NCBI GenBank assembly: GCA_034509755.1
Contig: CM067542.1
Span: forward strand, 24,247,001 to 24,311,000
Direction: 5' to 3'
DNA from: Anisodus tanguticus
Taxonomy: Eukaryota; Streptophyta; Magnoliopsida; Solanales; Solanaceae
Length of the DNA stretch: 64,000 nucleotides
Program-made: the position numbers and the translations under genes
The notes under the pieces: generated by a model
Told to the model about the DNA's origin: nothing
Seen by the model: the letters and a program-made list of their open reading frames with translations, nothing else
Database searches by the model: none
Shown: piece after piece, positions 24,272-35,672 of the stretch
Layout: each line of letters starts with the position of its first letter
How positions within the stretch are numbered: the first letter of the stretch is position 1

Positions 24272-25130
24272 GCTTAGTAGTCTTCTGAGGTTGCAGTATG
24301 TGCAGTACTAGTCCTGGAAGAAAATGGTACAAATTTCCAATTTATTACATGAGTAAAATATTAATAGGGGTTGAAACTCGGTACCCACACTTATAAAATT
24401 TGGACTTGGCTCTAGTGATTGCATCCCACAAGCTTAGATAATACATCCAGTCTATCATATTACCGTTGTAATGACCTTCCCATTACGGAACGTCTTTCAC
24501 AAGCCCAAGCTTTCCGAGCATCTAGCTAAGTGGGTAGTGGAAGTGAGTTTGATATTGAATACAGACCTTGTACTGTGATAAAGTCATAGGTTTTGGACAA
24601 CTTTGTGGTAGACTTAGTCTAAGAATGGTCTCTCACACTGAAAAGAAAGTTGCCTTGGTCTCAAGGATTGTCCCTGAGGTCTGGACTTATACACGAATGG
24701 TGCATCTAATATTAAGGGAACCGAACTAGGACTAGTCCTTCACAATTCTTCCAAAGAGGTGCTAAGATGGGCCATATATAGTGTGCCTTTAACTAACAAT
24801 GAAGTTGAGTATGAGGCTATGATTGCAGGTCTAGACTTAGCTCAGGGACTGGACTCAGAAATCTTAGAGATAAAGTGTGACTCTTTACTGGTATTCAACT
24901 AGGTTTATGGAATCTTTTACGCAAAGTAAGAGCAAATGCTGAAGTACCTAGAAAAGGTCTTAAAATTGCTCTCTTGTTTCCAAGAATGGACAATGTTGCA
25001 CATTCCCGGGGAAGAAAACATAGAAGGAGATGCTTTGGCTAACCTAGGATCATCCACTAGAGCAGAGGGATCGGGTTTGGGACATTATTGCACTCGGCCT
25101 TTGACATTTTTGGTTATGACGAAGTAAGTT
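24272..25130 (+). pseudogene. Tat-type RNase H remainder and second RNase H
   Basis: Continues the frame cut at 14594: SEVAVCAVLVLEENGTNF, then sequence matching the RNase H core. From about 24670 a second block reads GTELGLVLHNSSKE-type sequence, NNEVEYEAMIAGLDLAQGLD, EILEIKCDSLLVFN, the added archaeal-type RNase H of Tat/Ogre elements. 24936-25127 reads FQEWTMLHIPGEENIEGDAL and ANLGSST, its C-terminus. Stops break both blocks. Confidence 0.8.
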
Positions 25131-25149
25131 CCACAAGTTTGCTCTGGGA

Positions 25150-25699
25150 CTGATGGAATGAGGTTCTTGAACATCTTAAGCATGGGAAGTTGCCTGAGCA
25201 CTCCAAAGTGTCCCGAGCACAGAGAACGAAGGCCGCCAGATATTGCATAGTAGATGGAATATTGTACCGAATGTCTTTTTATAGCTCTATAGTATGGTTC
25301 TTAGGGACCAAAGAAGTTGATTATGTAATGAAAGAAGTATATGAGGGGGTACACGGCAATCATTCTAGGGAAGACACACTAGTAAAGATATTAATGAGGG
25401 AAGAATACTATTGGAACCGGATGGAAAAAGACGCCAAAACTTTTGTAAGGAAATGTGAGAAGTGTCAACACCATGCTCAAATGGTTCATCAGCCCGGGGA
25501 GCTATTACACTCGATTGTTTCAATATAACCATTCATGAAATGGGGGATAGATATGCCCTTTGATTTGGATCCAAGTAAAGTTCCTTTTAGATATGACTGA
25601 ATATTTTCTAAGTGGGTTGAAACATATATCTTCAAAAAGGAATGAGAAAAACAAGTGGTTGACTTCATCTGGAAAAATGGTATTTGCCAGTTTGGGGTC
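25150..25699 (+). pseudogene. Tat-type integrase, N-terminal half
   Basis: 25190-25528 is the zinc-binding domain: a His-His-Cys-Cys set is seen in VHGNHSREDT and CEKCQHHA, with YYWNRMEKDAKTFVRKC between. The core then starts (MKWGIDMP) and is cut at 25699 by the solo LTR. Confidence 0.8.
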
Positions 25700-26327
25700 T
25701 GATACAATATCAAATGCAAAAAGGAAATGACAATAAATTAAAGGATAAATAGATAGATACAAGAAAGAAACTAATTGAAAACTAAGGCGCTTTAATAGCC
25801 AAAATCCTCAATTAAGAATCCAAAATAAGCACATAATCTCTTAGGTATACCTCAAGGGAATTTCATTCCTAAGCAACCCACCTCTCAAAATATAGCAATC
25901 AACAACAGCTTATTCATAAGCCTCTCACAGTCTCTCTAGAGAAACAATATTCATGTTCATCAAAATCTAAGAAATAAAATAACAAGTGTAATAATTATAC
26001 TAACTAGGCTAAGTTAACTATTACAAAAATACTCTTAATCAAATAAGGGGCTTCTTAAGTCTTCCTTAGGGGATCATCTCTTGTATTTATGAAATAGCCT
26101 CTTTATATTAGCCAACTTCTTCTCTATTTCAGCCTCAACAACTCTATATGATTCTGCACTTCTCTCCTTCAACTACTTGTGCTTCTTTGGAATCAAGTAG
26201 GTTTAATCCCTCAATTGCCTCCAAAGTTTGCTCCCGATTGTCCATATTCATGCATATGCCTCGAAGGTCCTGAGGCTCCTTATCTCGGCTTTATATGGAA
26301 AGCTTTGATGAAGCTTGGATTTTATCA
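25700..26327 (-). repeat. Solo LTR with perfect GGGTC duplication
   Basis: 628 bp starting TGATACAATATCAAATGC and ending TTTTATCA, flanked by GGGTC at 25695-25699 and 26328-26332. It is the inverted relative of the LTRs at 27891-28543 and 35673-36313. No internal domain remains, as expected after recombination between two LTRs. It splits the Tat integrase core. Confidence 0.93.
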
Positions 26328-27005
26328 GGGTCCCAAAGGAGATAGCCTGTGACAATGGCCATCAGTTCATCGGGTCAAAAGTCACAGAGTTTTTAGAGGA
26401 GTTTCACATCAAAAAAATCATGTCTTCTCCTTATGACTCAAGTTCTAACAGACATGAGGATTCCACCAACAAGACTATTATTCATAATTTGAAGACAAAG
26501 TTAGAAGATGCTAAAGGAAAGTGGCCAGAGAATTTTTCTCAATGTCCTATAAGCGTATCGCACTACAGCAAAAACTAGCATCGATGAAATGCCATTTTCG
26601 GTTGTCTATGGTACCAAAGCCTTAATTCTGGTCGAGGTCGGGGAGCCTAGTTTAAGGTATTCACAAGCTGAGGAGTCAGGAATAATAAAGGCATATTGAT
26701 TCAGTTGGATCTCCTCGAGAAACATCAAAATCTTTCTTTTGTACGGATGATGACACAAAAGCAAAGGTTGGAAAGGTACTATAACAGGAGGGTGAACCTT
26801 CAGCACTTCAAAGTCGGGGACTGGCATCTTCGAAAAGTAATTTACAATACTCTAGATCCTAATGCCAGAAATCTAGTACTAAATTGGAAAGACCCAAACC
26901 TAGTCTCTGGTATCATCGGGAAAGGTTTGTACCAACTAGAGGACCAGAACAAGATCAAATTTTCAAGTAATTGGAACATTAGGCACTTGAAGTGCTATTA
27001 CTCCT
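26328..27005 (+). pseudogene. Tat-type integrase, C-terminal half
   Basis: Directly continues the core: VPKEIACDNGHQFIGSKVTE, HIKKIMSSPYDSSSNRHED, then MPFSVVYGTKALILVEVG, and the C-terminal DNA-binding part (LERYYNRRVNLQHFKVGDW, YQLEDQ) ending LKCYYS at 27005. One frameshift lies near 26695. Confidence 0.8.
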
Positions 27006-27059
27006 AAGGTAAAGTTTGTTATTATTCCTTGTTTGTATTCTTCTTTGGGTGCTTTCTTG

Positions 27060-27890
27060 TACTGCAGGGCCAATAGCAAACCAAGTGTTAGTGGTTCCCG
27101 TGGAAAGATCTCTGAGGTGCATGCAAATGTGTCTGAATTTTCTGTTAGGTATACCCTGATGCAAGATAGATATCCCATAGCATTCGAGAGCCTTAAGCTA
27201 AATAATATAGAGCGACTACCATTGTGCATTGCCTACGCACCTAGCGTCACTACTTACTTGAGTTGAGTTTGTTGTCAAGACTGATAATATGGATATTATC
27301 TACTTCTAGACACAAAAGAGTTTGACATCAAAGAAAACTAGGTGGTGGGACTTCTTGGCCAAGTTTGATTCTGTGCTAGAATACAAGACATGCAAAGGAA
27401 ATGTCGTGGAACATGCCTTGAGATTGAAGGCCAAGCTTTCTACCATCACTTCAGCAAGCTATAACATTCATGAGGCTATAAAGGAGGGCATACAACATGA
27501 TCCAGCAGCCAAGCAGCTTATGGAGTTAGCTACCCAGGGAAAGACAAGGCATTTTTGGGTGGAATATTGTATATTACTCGCCATGAGTTGGAGGGTCTAT
27601 GCTTCAAAGTTTGGAGACATTAGGCAGCGTATTATGAAAGAGAGACATGACACCATGTGGGCTTGTCATCCAGGCCAATGTCTCACTATAGCCTTGGTTC
27701 AATCGGTCTACTATTGGTCACGCATATAGAATGATATAGTGTTATTTACAAACTTGTCTTGTGTGCCAATAGAAAAAGGTTGAGCAATAACAACCTGGAG
27801 GACTTTTGGAACCATTTATAGTTATGGAGTGTCAGTGGAAAATCGTGACTATGGACTTTATTACTTGTTTCTAAAAGTCTTATGGTTTTG
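27060..27890 (+). pseudogene. Chromovirus RNase H and integrase N-terminus
   Basis: Frames read EVHANVSEFSVRYTLMQD, RYPIAFESLKLNN, KTRWWDFLAKFDSVLEYKTC and GNVVEHALRLKA, an RNase H ending. The zinc-binding integrase part follows (ERHDTMWACHPGQCLTIALV, then cysteines in LVLCANRKR). It ends at TMDFITCF-KSYGF, within the start of the integrase core, where the LTR element begins. Many stops and frameshifts. Confidence 0.75.
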
Positions 27891-28543
27891 TGATGCAAGT
27901 CGAGATTCATCAAAGCTTTCCACACAAAGCTGAGCTAAGGAGCTTGAGGACCTTCAATGCATATGCGTGAAGATGGACAATCGGGACTGCTCTTTGGAGG
28001 CAATTGAGGGATTCAACCTACTTGAAGACAAAGAAGCTCAAGTAGTTCAACGAGAAAAGTGTGGAATCAGATATAGTTGTTGAGGCTGAATTAGAAAAGA
28101 GTTGGTTATATATGCATAGAGGTTATTCCATATATACAAGTCATCATCCCCTAAGAGAAGACTTAATAAGACCCTTATTTCATTAAGGTTATTTTTGCAA
28201 TAGTTAGCTTAGTCTTCTTAGCCTAGTTAGTATCTTGTTATTTTATTTCTTAGATTTTGATGAACATGAATAGTGTTTCTCTAGAGAGAGACTGTGACAG
28301 GCTTATTAAATAAGCTCTTATTGATTGCTATGTTTTAAGAGGTGGGTTGCTTGGGAATGCAAATCCCTTGAGGTCTACTTAAGAGATTAGGTGCTTGTTT
28401 TGGATTCTTAATTGTGGGTTTTGTATTCTTAATTGTGGGTTTTGTCTATGAAAGAGCCTTAGTTTTCAACTAGTTCCTTTCTGTTTCTATCTATTTATCC
28501 TTTAATTTCTTGTTATTTTCTTTTCGCATTTGATATTGTATCA
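27891..28543 (+). repeat. 5' LTR of the TGATGCAAG element
   Basis: 653 bp, direct repeat of 35673-36313. It is followed by TTTTTATCATAG, which resembles a mutated TTGGTATCAGAG primer site. Confidence 0.85.
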
Positions 28544-28596
28544 ATTTTTATCATAGTTGAGTATAGATTAGTTCCAACAAATCTAGTTTTGAGTTT

Positions 28597-28619
28597 TATA
28601 TATATATATATATATATAA
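28597..28619. repeat. (TA)n microsatellite
   Basis: About eleven TA units. Confidence 0.95.
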
Positions 28620-29189
28620 TATCAAAAAAATCCAAAAATACTTTTAATTCCTTGTTATTTCTAGCACTAAATTTGAGTTCCCTAGTGTCAATAGAGTCCA
28701 AATCCAAAGTTTCAAATCATTTCGAGTTGTTTTGAGTCAATTACCATTGTTGGGTTGAAGAACTTGAAGATGGGTCTTCAAGAAATTATAGTTGTTTGAG
28801 CCTAAAAAGTATTGGGGTTTGTTCTCTAACTTGAGAGGAAGCCGCATACAAAGTTTTGGGGTGATTTAGAGTTGATTTAAGAGATAAATGTTTTTAAATG
28901 TTCAAGATGTTTTTGAGGATTTTCAAACATTACTTAAGTAATAAGGTGCAAAAAGTACAAATTTGATCTAAAACCCTTGGTTAAAACTTGAAGAGAAGTC
29001 TTATAGATCACAAAAGAAGAAGTTTCTAGGTCAAGTGGGCCCAATGAAATCAAAATGGTCTAAAATATCAAATAAAGTCAAAGTGCACGACCCAAATGCA
29101 GCCCAAGATGTTATAGCATCTCCCCAAATATGGTAGTAAACTCATCGCATTTGAAAATAGAATGTTCGAAAATATTGCAGAGTTTGTCA

Positions 29190-29345
29190 CCAGTATGCTA
29201 TAGCATACTTAGTATTCTACCATAAATGCCATAGGATACTCAGAATGCCACATCATCTCAGCTCAGAATGCCATAGCATACTCAGAATGCCATATCATCT
29301 CAGACCAAAATGCTATAGCATACTCCGAATGCGACCACATCTCAT
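29190..29345. repeat. Palindrome-bearing minisatellite
   Basis: Repeats of AATGCCATAGCATACTCAG with variants, including two perfect palindromes ATGCTATAGCAT (29195-29206 and 29310-29321). It lies in the leader between the 5' LTR and the first ORF of the TGATGCAAG element. Confidence 0.75.
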
Positions 29346-29796
29346 TCTAGTTTTGTTTACTTCAATTATTTTCATTACTTTTAATCTTCTAAGCTAATTG
29401 ACTTTAGTAGTTGATCCTACTTAAGGTTAATTAGTTCTTGAGTCCTTTTAATTTCTTTCGTGCTTTTCATTTTTTACTTGTTTGTTAATTTTTTGGTTTA
29501 AGTCCTTTAATTTTAATCGAGTCATCTGTTATTCATTGAACAAAGATCCACTCTAGCCAAGAGTAGTAATTATGCATCTTGCGAACCACCGGATTGAACA
29601 AGAATCAACAATAGCCTATCCAATCGAGTGGTAAAAGGCAAGACAGTGTGAGTTCATTTTAGTGGTGCTAGCCAAACACAAAAGAGTGTAAACACGATTG
29701 TGGTGAGGTTCATTTACAACTAACGTGTTTGCTAAGTATTCTTTTGCAGGTACTTCTCCAACAAGTGGCATCATAAAATGATATTGTCTAAAATGA

Positions 29797-30390
29797 GTGA
29801 GGCCATCCCCATCTAAAACTACTCAAAGTGTTGTGAGTAGAGTTCAACCTGAGGTCAAAATGAAAATTGAGCATAAAGAAAGATTGCACTCAATGTTGGT
29901 CAGAGTACTTGGTCATGAGGGAGTTTTCCTTGAAAGTGATAACTATTGTCGAGATTGTTACATTACTCCTCAGGCCGTCAGATGTCTAGGATTGTCTTGG
30001 GTGAATAAAAGAAACCATTATCATGATAAAAGGAGATATTTTTTTGATATGGTGAATGTATCCTTTTCTCATGCGGATTATCAAGAGGAATTGTGGTGTG
30101 AAGTACTTCCCATGGATACATGTGACTTGCGTTTGAGATTTTCTTAGTTCAAAGATCATGAGGTTTCTTATGAGAAAGATTGTCATAGGTATGTAGTGGA
30201 TAAAAGAGGAAAACTTTTCTTTTCACATATAATTCCTAGAAAGAATCTAATTGTAAATGTGAAAACCCCCAATTTGAGTTGTCCTACCTTATTTATGGAA
30301 GCTAGTGGAAAAGAGTATGAAAAAGGGGAATTCATCATGGATGATATCTTTGCTAGCTACAACTTCTTAAAAGTAGAAAGGTGGAATTGA
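29797..30390 (+). pseudogene. Retropepsin-like ORF of the TGATGCAAG element
   Basis: Two adjoining frames. 29797-30147 reads VFLESDNYCRDCYITPQAVR, LGLSWVNK, ADYQEELWCEVLPMDTCDLR and stops; 30196-30390 continues HRYVVDKRGKLFFSHIIPRK. The order resembles the Gypsy protease pattern (catalytic loop, then '...LPMD.CH.LLGRPW...' box, then basic tail). The catalytic D-S/T-G is not intact (ESDNYC in its place) and the LLGRPW box is degraded (DLRLRFS), with a stop right after it. No RT follows. Assignment is by pattern only. Confidence 0.5.
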
Positions 30391-30399
30391 CTCTCAAAA

Positions 30400-31017
30400 C
30401 CTTTGAAAGGAAGCTTGCCAACTATTGGGTGAACTATATCAAGAGAGAAGGAGAAGAGAACGCCAATTGAGATTTGGGATGTATTGAAGAGGTACTTGAG
30501 GTACTATTATCATGAGGCATATAAAAGAGGATATACAACCAAAGACATGTCCCAAAAGAATAAGTCAAAAGAAGGAAGTCCAAATTCTCCTTGTGAGACC
30601 AAGAGAGCCTTGACACAAGAAGGGGAAATTACCGTACCAAATTTTGTAATGAGAAAGCAAAGTGCTCCTTGTGGAACTAAGAGGTCTTATGAACTTGAGA
30701 GACAAAATATATAGAGGAGTAAGGGAGTGAAAAGTGGCAACTCAAGAGTGGAAAATGAGAGGATGTGTGGAGTAATGTAATGGAGTTGCCACAAAATCAA
30801 TCTAAACTTTTTTTACTTTTTCATCTTGTTATGAAGACTCTTTTGTAGGTACTCAAGGAAATGAATTGCTAAAGGAGTTCTTCATGCGAAGAACCCTATG
30901 CTTGAAATAACAAGTTGAGATCAATCAAGGTGAGAAGAACTATACAAATAGGTGTACAAGGTAAAAAGCTAATCTTAACACTTCAAGTGATTTGAATGAT
31001 CAAGATGAAAACTTGAG
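30400..31017 (+). other. Interior of the TGATGCAAG element, degenerate
   Basis: 30484-30714 is an open frame rich in K, S and E (QKNKSKEGSPNSPCETKRAL) with a near-repeat of SPCETKR/APCGTKR. It is not recognised. The rest is non-coding with two TTTTGTAGGTACT-type motifs. Confidence 0.45.
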
Positions 31018-31799
31018 GTGAATGAAGGGCAACCTATTTGTGAACTTGGTGATTTCTTGCATTATGTTGTATCCTTGTCATGTGATGATAATTTCATTGT
31101 CGAGCGTGCTTCTACACTAGTTGATCCATTTTATGCTCGAACGGATTCTTCTTGCAAGATCTATTTATGTCCACCTAGTGTTGACACTTGTGATTTGAAT
31201 GATAGCACATTGTCATGTGATACGAGTGATCAAACACTAGTTGACTTTAATCATGGTAATTTATATTATTAAATCTTGTTTGTTTGACATGCTACCAACT
31301 AGTGTTGATAATGGGGTTGGTCTACTTGATTGTAATGTTAATAAAACTAATTGAGAAATCTTATGATGTTGTTAATGAGCCTCCAATTAATGTTGATGAT
31401 TATGTAGTTAATCATTTGAATGAATGTGACACCCCACTCTTTTTTTATGCATATAAAAATGAGTCTCTTGATCTTGCCTTAGTGTCAAGTGATGAGACCC
31501 AAGATTGTGGTGGTGATGTGTGTCATGTAGACCGTCATGTGGAGGAATATTTTGAAAAGAAGGTAATGCTTGTTTCCAAATTTCTACTTCTTCTTTGTGT
31601 ATTCCAAATCTTTGTAGTATGTTCGGTTGTGTCCATGAACCTAATAGTGATGCAACATGTGAGGACACCATAGATGAAGTCATTTTAAGTGACACATTTC
31701 CTTATTATTTATTTACATATGATGAGGTACGTGTTTGTGTTGAGGATAGAGGTCTTGATGTGTCAAAAAAGAAGACATCTCTAGTTGATGGGGAATTAA
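31018..31799 (+). pseudogene. Unassigned acidic/serine-rich ORF, first part
   Basis: Reads EGQPICELGDFLHYVVSLSC, STLVDPFYARTDSSCKIYL and LNDSTLSCDTSDQTL, then shifts frame and reaches GLDVSKKKTSLVDGEL at the solo-LTR insertion point (31799). It is rich in D, S, C and T. I do not recognise a domain. It lies between the protease-like region and the 3' LTR, where autonomous relatives carry RT and integrase or an env-like ORF. Confidence 0.45.
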
Positions 31800-34639
31800 T
31801 GTAACACCTCATACCTTAGTATTAGGATGAAGTTCCAAAATAATTTAGGACATAAGAAGTATGACGACGGTGATTGAAAATGATATTTTGTGTGTTCCAA
31901 AAGATGTTATAGACTAGCTCTATATCACATGATTATGATAATGAGTATATGAAGTGTGTTAAATCTGATTATTATTTAAATGAATAAAGATCAAAAAATT
32001 AATTATGTGGATGAGGACTTTTAGTGGGCTGTCATTAATTAAGCCAAAGGTGGCACTAGGTGTGCATAGATGAGTCATAGCACCTAAACTGAATTGTTGG
32101 CACGTGTAAAGGCAATGAAGATCTCTTAAGCCTTTCATTTCATTCTTTCTTTGGCATTTTTGGTGTATGAAAGGGATGCTGCAATGTTTCCTTCTATTTT
32201 TGGGACTTTCTTATTTTAGAAACTTAACAAAACGTACACAACAACATTTTCATTCAATCCTTCTCACTTTAATTAAGCATCTTATTTCTTAAGACAAGGT
32301 ACGCAACAACTTCTTCCATTCAAGCGGGTCGAAAGTTACTTCATTGTGATGTAAAGTCACAGAAAGTTTAGAACATGGCAACCAAGGTATGACATGTCAT
32401 CTACAATCTTCTACGGACTCGTATGAGCATTTAAAGTTAAGCAACTATCGAAATTATGGACCTATCATAGTCATTTGAAAGATTAAACCAAGGTACGTAA
32501 GGATGTTTCTTGACTCACTGCTATGGCACGACGTGTATTTATTGTTCCAACATGAATTAGGAAGCCTAGAGCTTATGAGTGTGTGTTGATTCCATGTCAC
32601 AGGCCTTATTAGTCTTTTAAAAATGTTATATGTTCATGATCAGTTGTCACTCAAGCGTATTACTATTAGAAGTCGAGTTTTGAGATATCGTAATGGAAAT
32701 AGAGTTTCTCTTTAGGTGGGATGATGTTGATTGCCTAAAAGTATGATTAAAGGGGTTTATAGAATGTAGTTTAAGGTGAACGATATCGGTAGTTTCTATG
32801 TAGTCAGAACTAAAATGGGAGAATTATTTAAAGGTATTACATTAATGGCTCCTAAGAACGATAATGAGTGGTTGAATGGCACTTAGGATAAATTGTATGA
32901 AGGTTCTCAAGTAATAGTTAAGAAGTTACAGATTTGTTGATAAAGTAAAGCACGTTGATAATTTACGGGATATAGGTATGGGGCAATATAACGTTGCATA
33001 AGTGAATGGTATTCCATGTCTAACGACTAAGTAACCATTATGGGTGTAGAGTGTAAAGTAAAAAGAACCTTAATGATGATATACGGGTTGTTTCTATTGG
33101 ATCGTAGAGCATCCTTTTAGGACAAATCATGTTGACATAGACATGTACATATCTCCACGAGAGTACGGTATTTCAAAGAGGTTCTCGTCTAAGTTCAAAA
33201 TTACCAAATATGAATTATATAGGCTTAAGTCTATACATTCTTATCATAACCCGTGACACGAAGTCGAGTCATATGCTTGTTCCCTTTAACAGTCCCCATT
33301 ATAGAGAAGAGCAGTCTCCTACTCGTTACAATTGTCTCCTTTTGTATGATCTCATGTCTACTGAATCAAGTCTTCGTATGGTTGCATAAAACCCTTTATA
33401 TCTAGTGAGAATGTCAGTTTATGTCACCTAAATAGTCTATATGTTATATGTACATTAACAAATTAGTTCCACAAGTAAACAACCTTATAAGAATCATGTA
33501 AAATACTTCTATAAGCTAATGAATAAAGATCTCCAAAATGTTAATAGTTAACGTTTATATGTTTGTTGTACGAGAATGGTGATTACATATTGATCCTTGC
33601 ATATTCATGTGTTGCACGCCCTATGGATGGTCTATGAAACACATAGGTGCACCGTTATTCAAATGTTGCAAGCCCTATGAATGGACTATGAAACGCATAG
33701 CTGCACAGTTATTCAGATGTTACATGGCCTATGGACGCATAATGAAATGCATAGGTGCATAGTAAAGGTTGACTATGGACAGTATGATGATGAAACGCAT
33801 AGTTCAGCCCAAGTAAAGGTGAATCCTACAGACGGTCTATGAAATGCATAGGTGTCATATCATGGCATTTCATATTTACATGGTTACGTTCATATCGTAT
33901 GTTGTATTTATCAGATGACATATATGATTCACTTGTTCTAAAAGAAGTAAAGAAGAAACTTAATGAACAATGATACCAAGTGTTACAGTGAACAATCCCA
34001 CAACGTCGCTCCACATAGTAACTCAAAGATATCATCAAAAAGAATCAAAAGAATATCTAAAACGATCTTCATACAGTAAGACATGTCATATGGTTTCCTA
34101 AAGTATTCTTTGGCTCTCAATGTGTTCACGTGACCATGTTTCATTTAATTATTGTTTCCATTTTAGTACTTGTTTATGCTTTTCTTTCTGCCTTATGTAC
34201 TCGGTAGAATCCTTCTGTACTGACGTCCTTTGGCCTGGGACGCTACATTTATTATATCCCACATTATAGGTCCAGATATACACGTTGGCGGAATTCCTTA
34301 CTAGATAGTGCGGATATCCAGTGGCAGAATAGTAAGCTCCACTTTTATATGGAGTTAAGTCAGGTCTAGTATCTTTATGCATAGAGATTGCGGGTAGGTT
34401 AGGGCCATGTCCCAACACTTGTATCATTCGTTCAGTTGAAGGTACTCGTAGATGCTTCATATATAGTATCGGTCGGTTATTTGTATTCAGTTGTATACGC
34501 CAGGCCAATGGCCACATTTGTATACATAAGTCATTACACATTTTCATTTACCTTTCAAATTTTGGCATATAGTCCATTATGAGTACATAGTTATAGCATA
34601 TAGATCATGGTATGTTCCATTCAGGTTTGGGGTGTGACA
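31800..34639 (+). repeat. 2.84-kb solo LTR (Tekay-like) with perfect ATTAA duplication
   Basis: Starts TGTAACACCTCATACC (31800) and ends GGGGTGTGACA (34639), with ATTAA at 31795-31799 and 34640-34644. Ends are inverted complements apart from one base. Near its 3' side it carries TCTGTACTGACGTCC, a motif shared with the LTR fragment ending at 44852. There is no internal domain, so it is a solo LTR made by recombination. It splits an ORF of the host retroelement. Confidence 0.95.
33600..33860. repeat. Tandem subrepeats inside the solo LTR
   Basis: About four diverged units of around 60 bp share CCTATGGATGGTCTATGAAA and GCATAGGTGCA. Confidence 0.8.
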
Positions 34640-35491
34640 ATTAACTCGCTTGATTATTTTAGAAACCCAACTAGTGCTTACTCATCCTCTAATAATCTTA
34701 ATTTTGTGCCTTTCTATGATTCTCCACCTATATATGATAATGATTGTCATTCATGTCCTAATTCAAGTGACCCCTTAGAGTATTATCCATTTCTTGATGA
34801 AAATGCTAGTGAGGAGAGTTGTCTTGGTGATAAGAGTTTGGTGTTATCTTTGAGTATCCCTACGTCGATAATTAAGTTTGACTTTGATGTAATGAGTGAT
34901 TTTGATGACTTAGGTTATATTGATGACATTAATTTGGTAGATACTTTTCTTGACAATTTTTTTCTTGTGAGGCCTTTTGTGTTTGTGAGCAGGCCTATGT
35001 GTTCAATGGGGATTTTCTTCTTAAGTTTACATTTAGGGCACTTTTCTCTACTACTTGTTTACGTATGATGATTCTCATTTTGAAAGTACACCTCTTGCTG
35101 AGCTTTTCGAAGCCAATGTGAGTAGTGCTTTCACAATATCTTGTAGTTATGCCTTACTGGTACTATTAGATCCCTTGAAATACATACTTTTGAGTGTCCC
35201 TAAAGATATATATATCACTTCGACCCCGGTGTTGCTTTGAATTGTTGTGACTTGATGAACGTACCATTTCGGGAATGATCTAGTGTGCTAACTAAAGTAT
35301 TAAATCTTAATGATTATCTTGCACTTATACATGTGGTATTTCATGCCTATCTTGATCAAGAAGGTGAATTGCACTATATGGATTATACGGTCAAAATGAG
35401 CTTACATGTGTGGCTTCTTAAGCCTATTGCTCCATTTGATTTACCATGTTTCCAGATTTTCTTCAAAGATCAACATTTTTCCTTTGCTTAA
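34640..35491 (+). pseudogene. Unassigned acidic/serine-rich ORF, second part
   Basis: Continues across the solo LTR with a one-base frame difference: NSLDYFRNPTSAYSSSNNL, FVPFYDSPPIYDNDCHSC, YYPFLDENASEESCLGDKSL, FDFDVMSDFDDLGYIDDINL. It stays open to 35068, then two shorter frames run to 35491 (LIHVVFHAYLDQEGELHYMD). Strong D/S/N bias; no known domain seen. The hydrophobic tail near 34990-35065 could be a membrane segment or a frameshift product. Confidence 0.45.
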
Positions 35492-35659
35492 TGGAAATTT
35501 TTCTTGTTGAGTGTCTTGATGTTTAGTTATACCATAAAAGTGTTCCCTTTGATATTGACATGATTAACCCCACCTTAGAGGTATGCTCTAGTAGTTGGTG
35601 TTTTCTTGTGATATCTTTTAGTGTAGGCAATCCCTTAAATTTGAGGACAAATTCTTTTC

Positions 35660-35672
35660 AAGAAGGGGAGAA
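35660..35672 (+). other. Polypurine tract of the TGATGCAAG element
   Basis: AAGAAGGGGAGAA lies immediately before the 3' LTR. Confidence 0.85.

Larger units (their letters stand above)
9590..27005 (+). mobile_element. Tat-lineage Ty3/Gypsy element with nested insertions
   Basis: Plus-strand element: LTR end (to about 9895), PBS region, gag, protease, RT, RNase H, a second archaeal-like RNase H, and integrase ending at 27005. Three later insertions break it: a hAT MITE (11602-12587), an LTR element without pol (14595-24271) and a solo LTR (25700-26327). Without these, about 6.1 kb of its own sequence remains. The second RNase H-like block after the first is the mark of the Tat/Ogre group. No 3' LTR follows; the sequence passes into another chromovirus near 27050. 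Confidence 0.8.

Noticed and set aside
34149..34547. 132-codon minus-strand open frame
   Set aside because: It lies wholly inside the solo LTR, antisense to its transcribed direction, with no recognisable domain.
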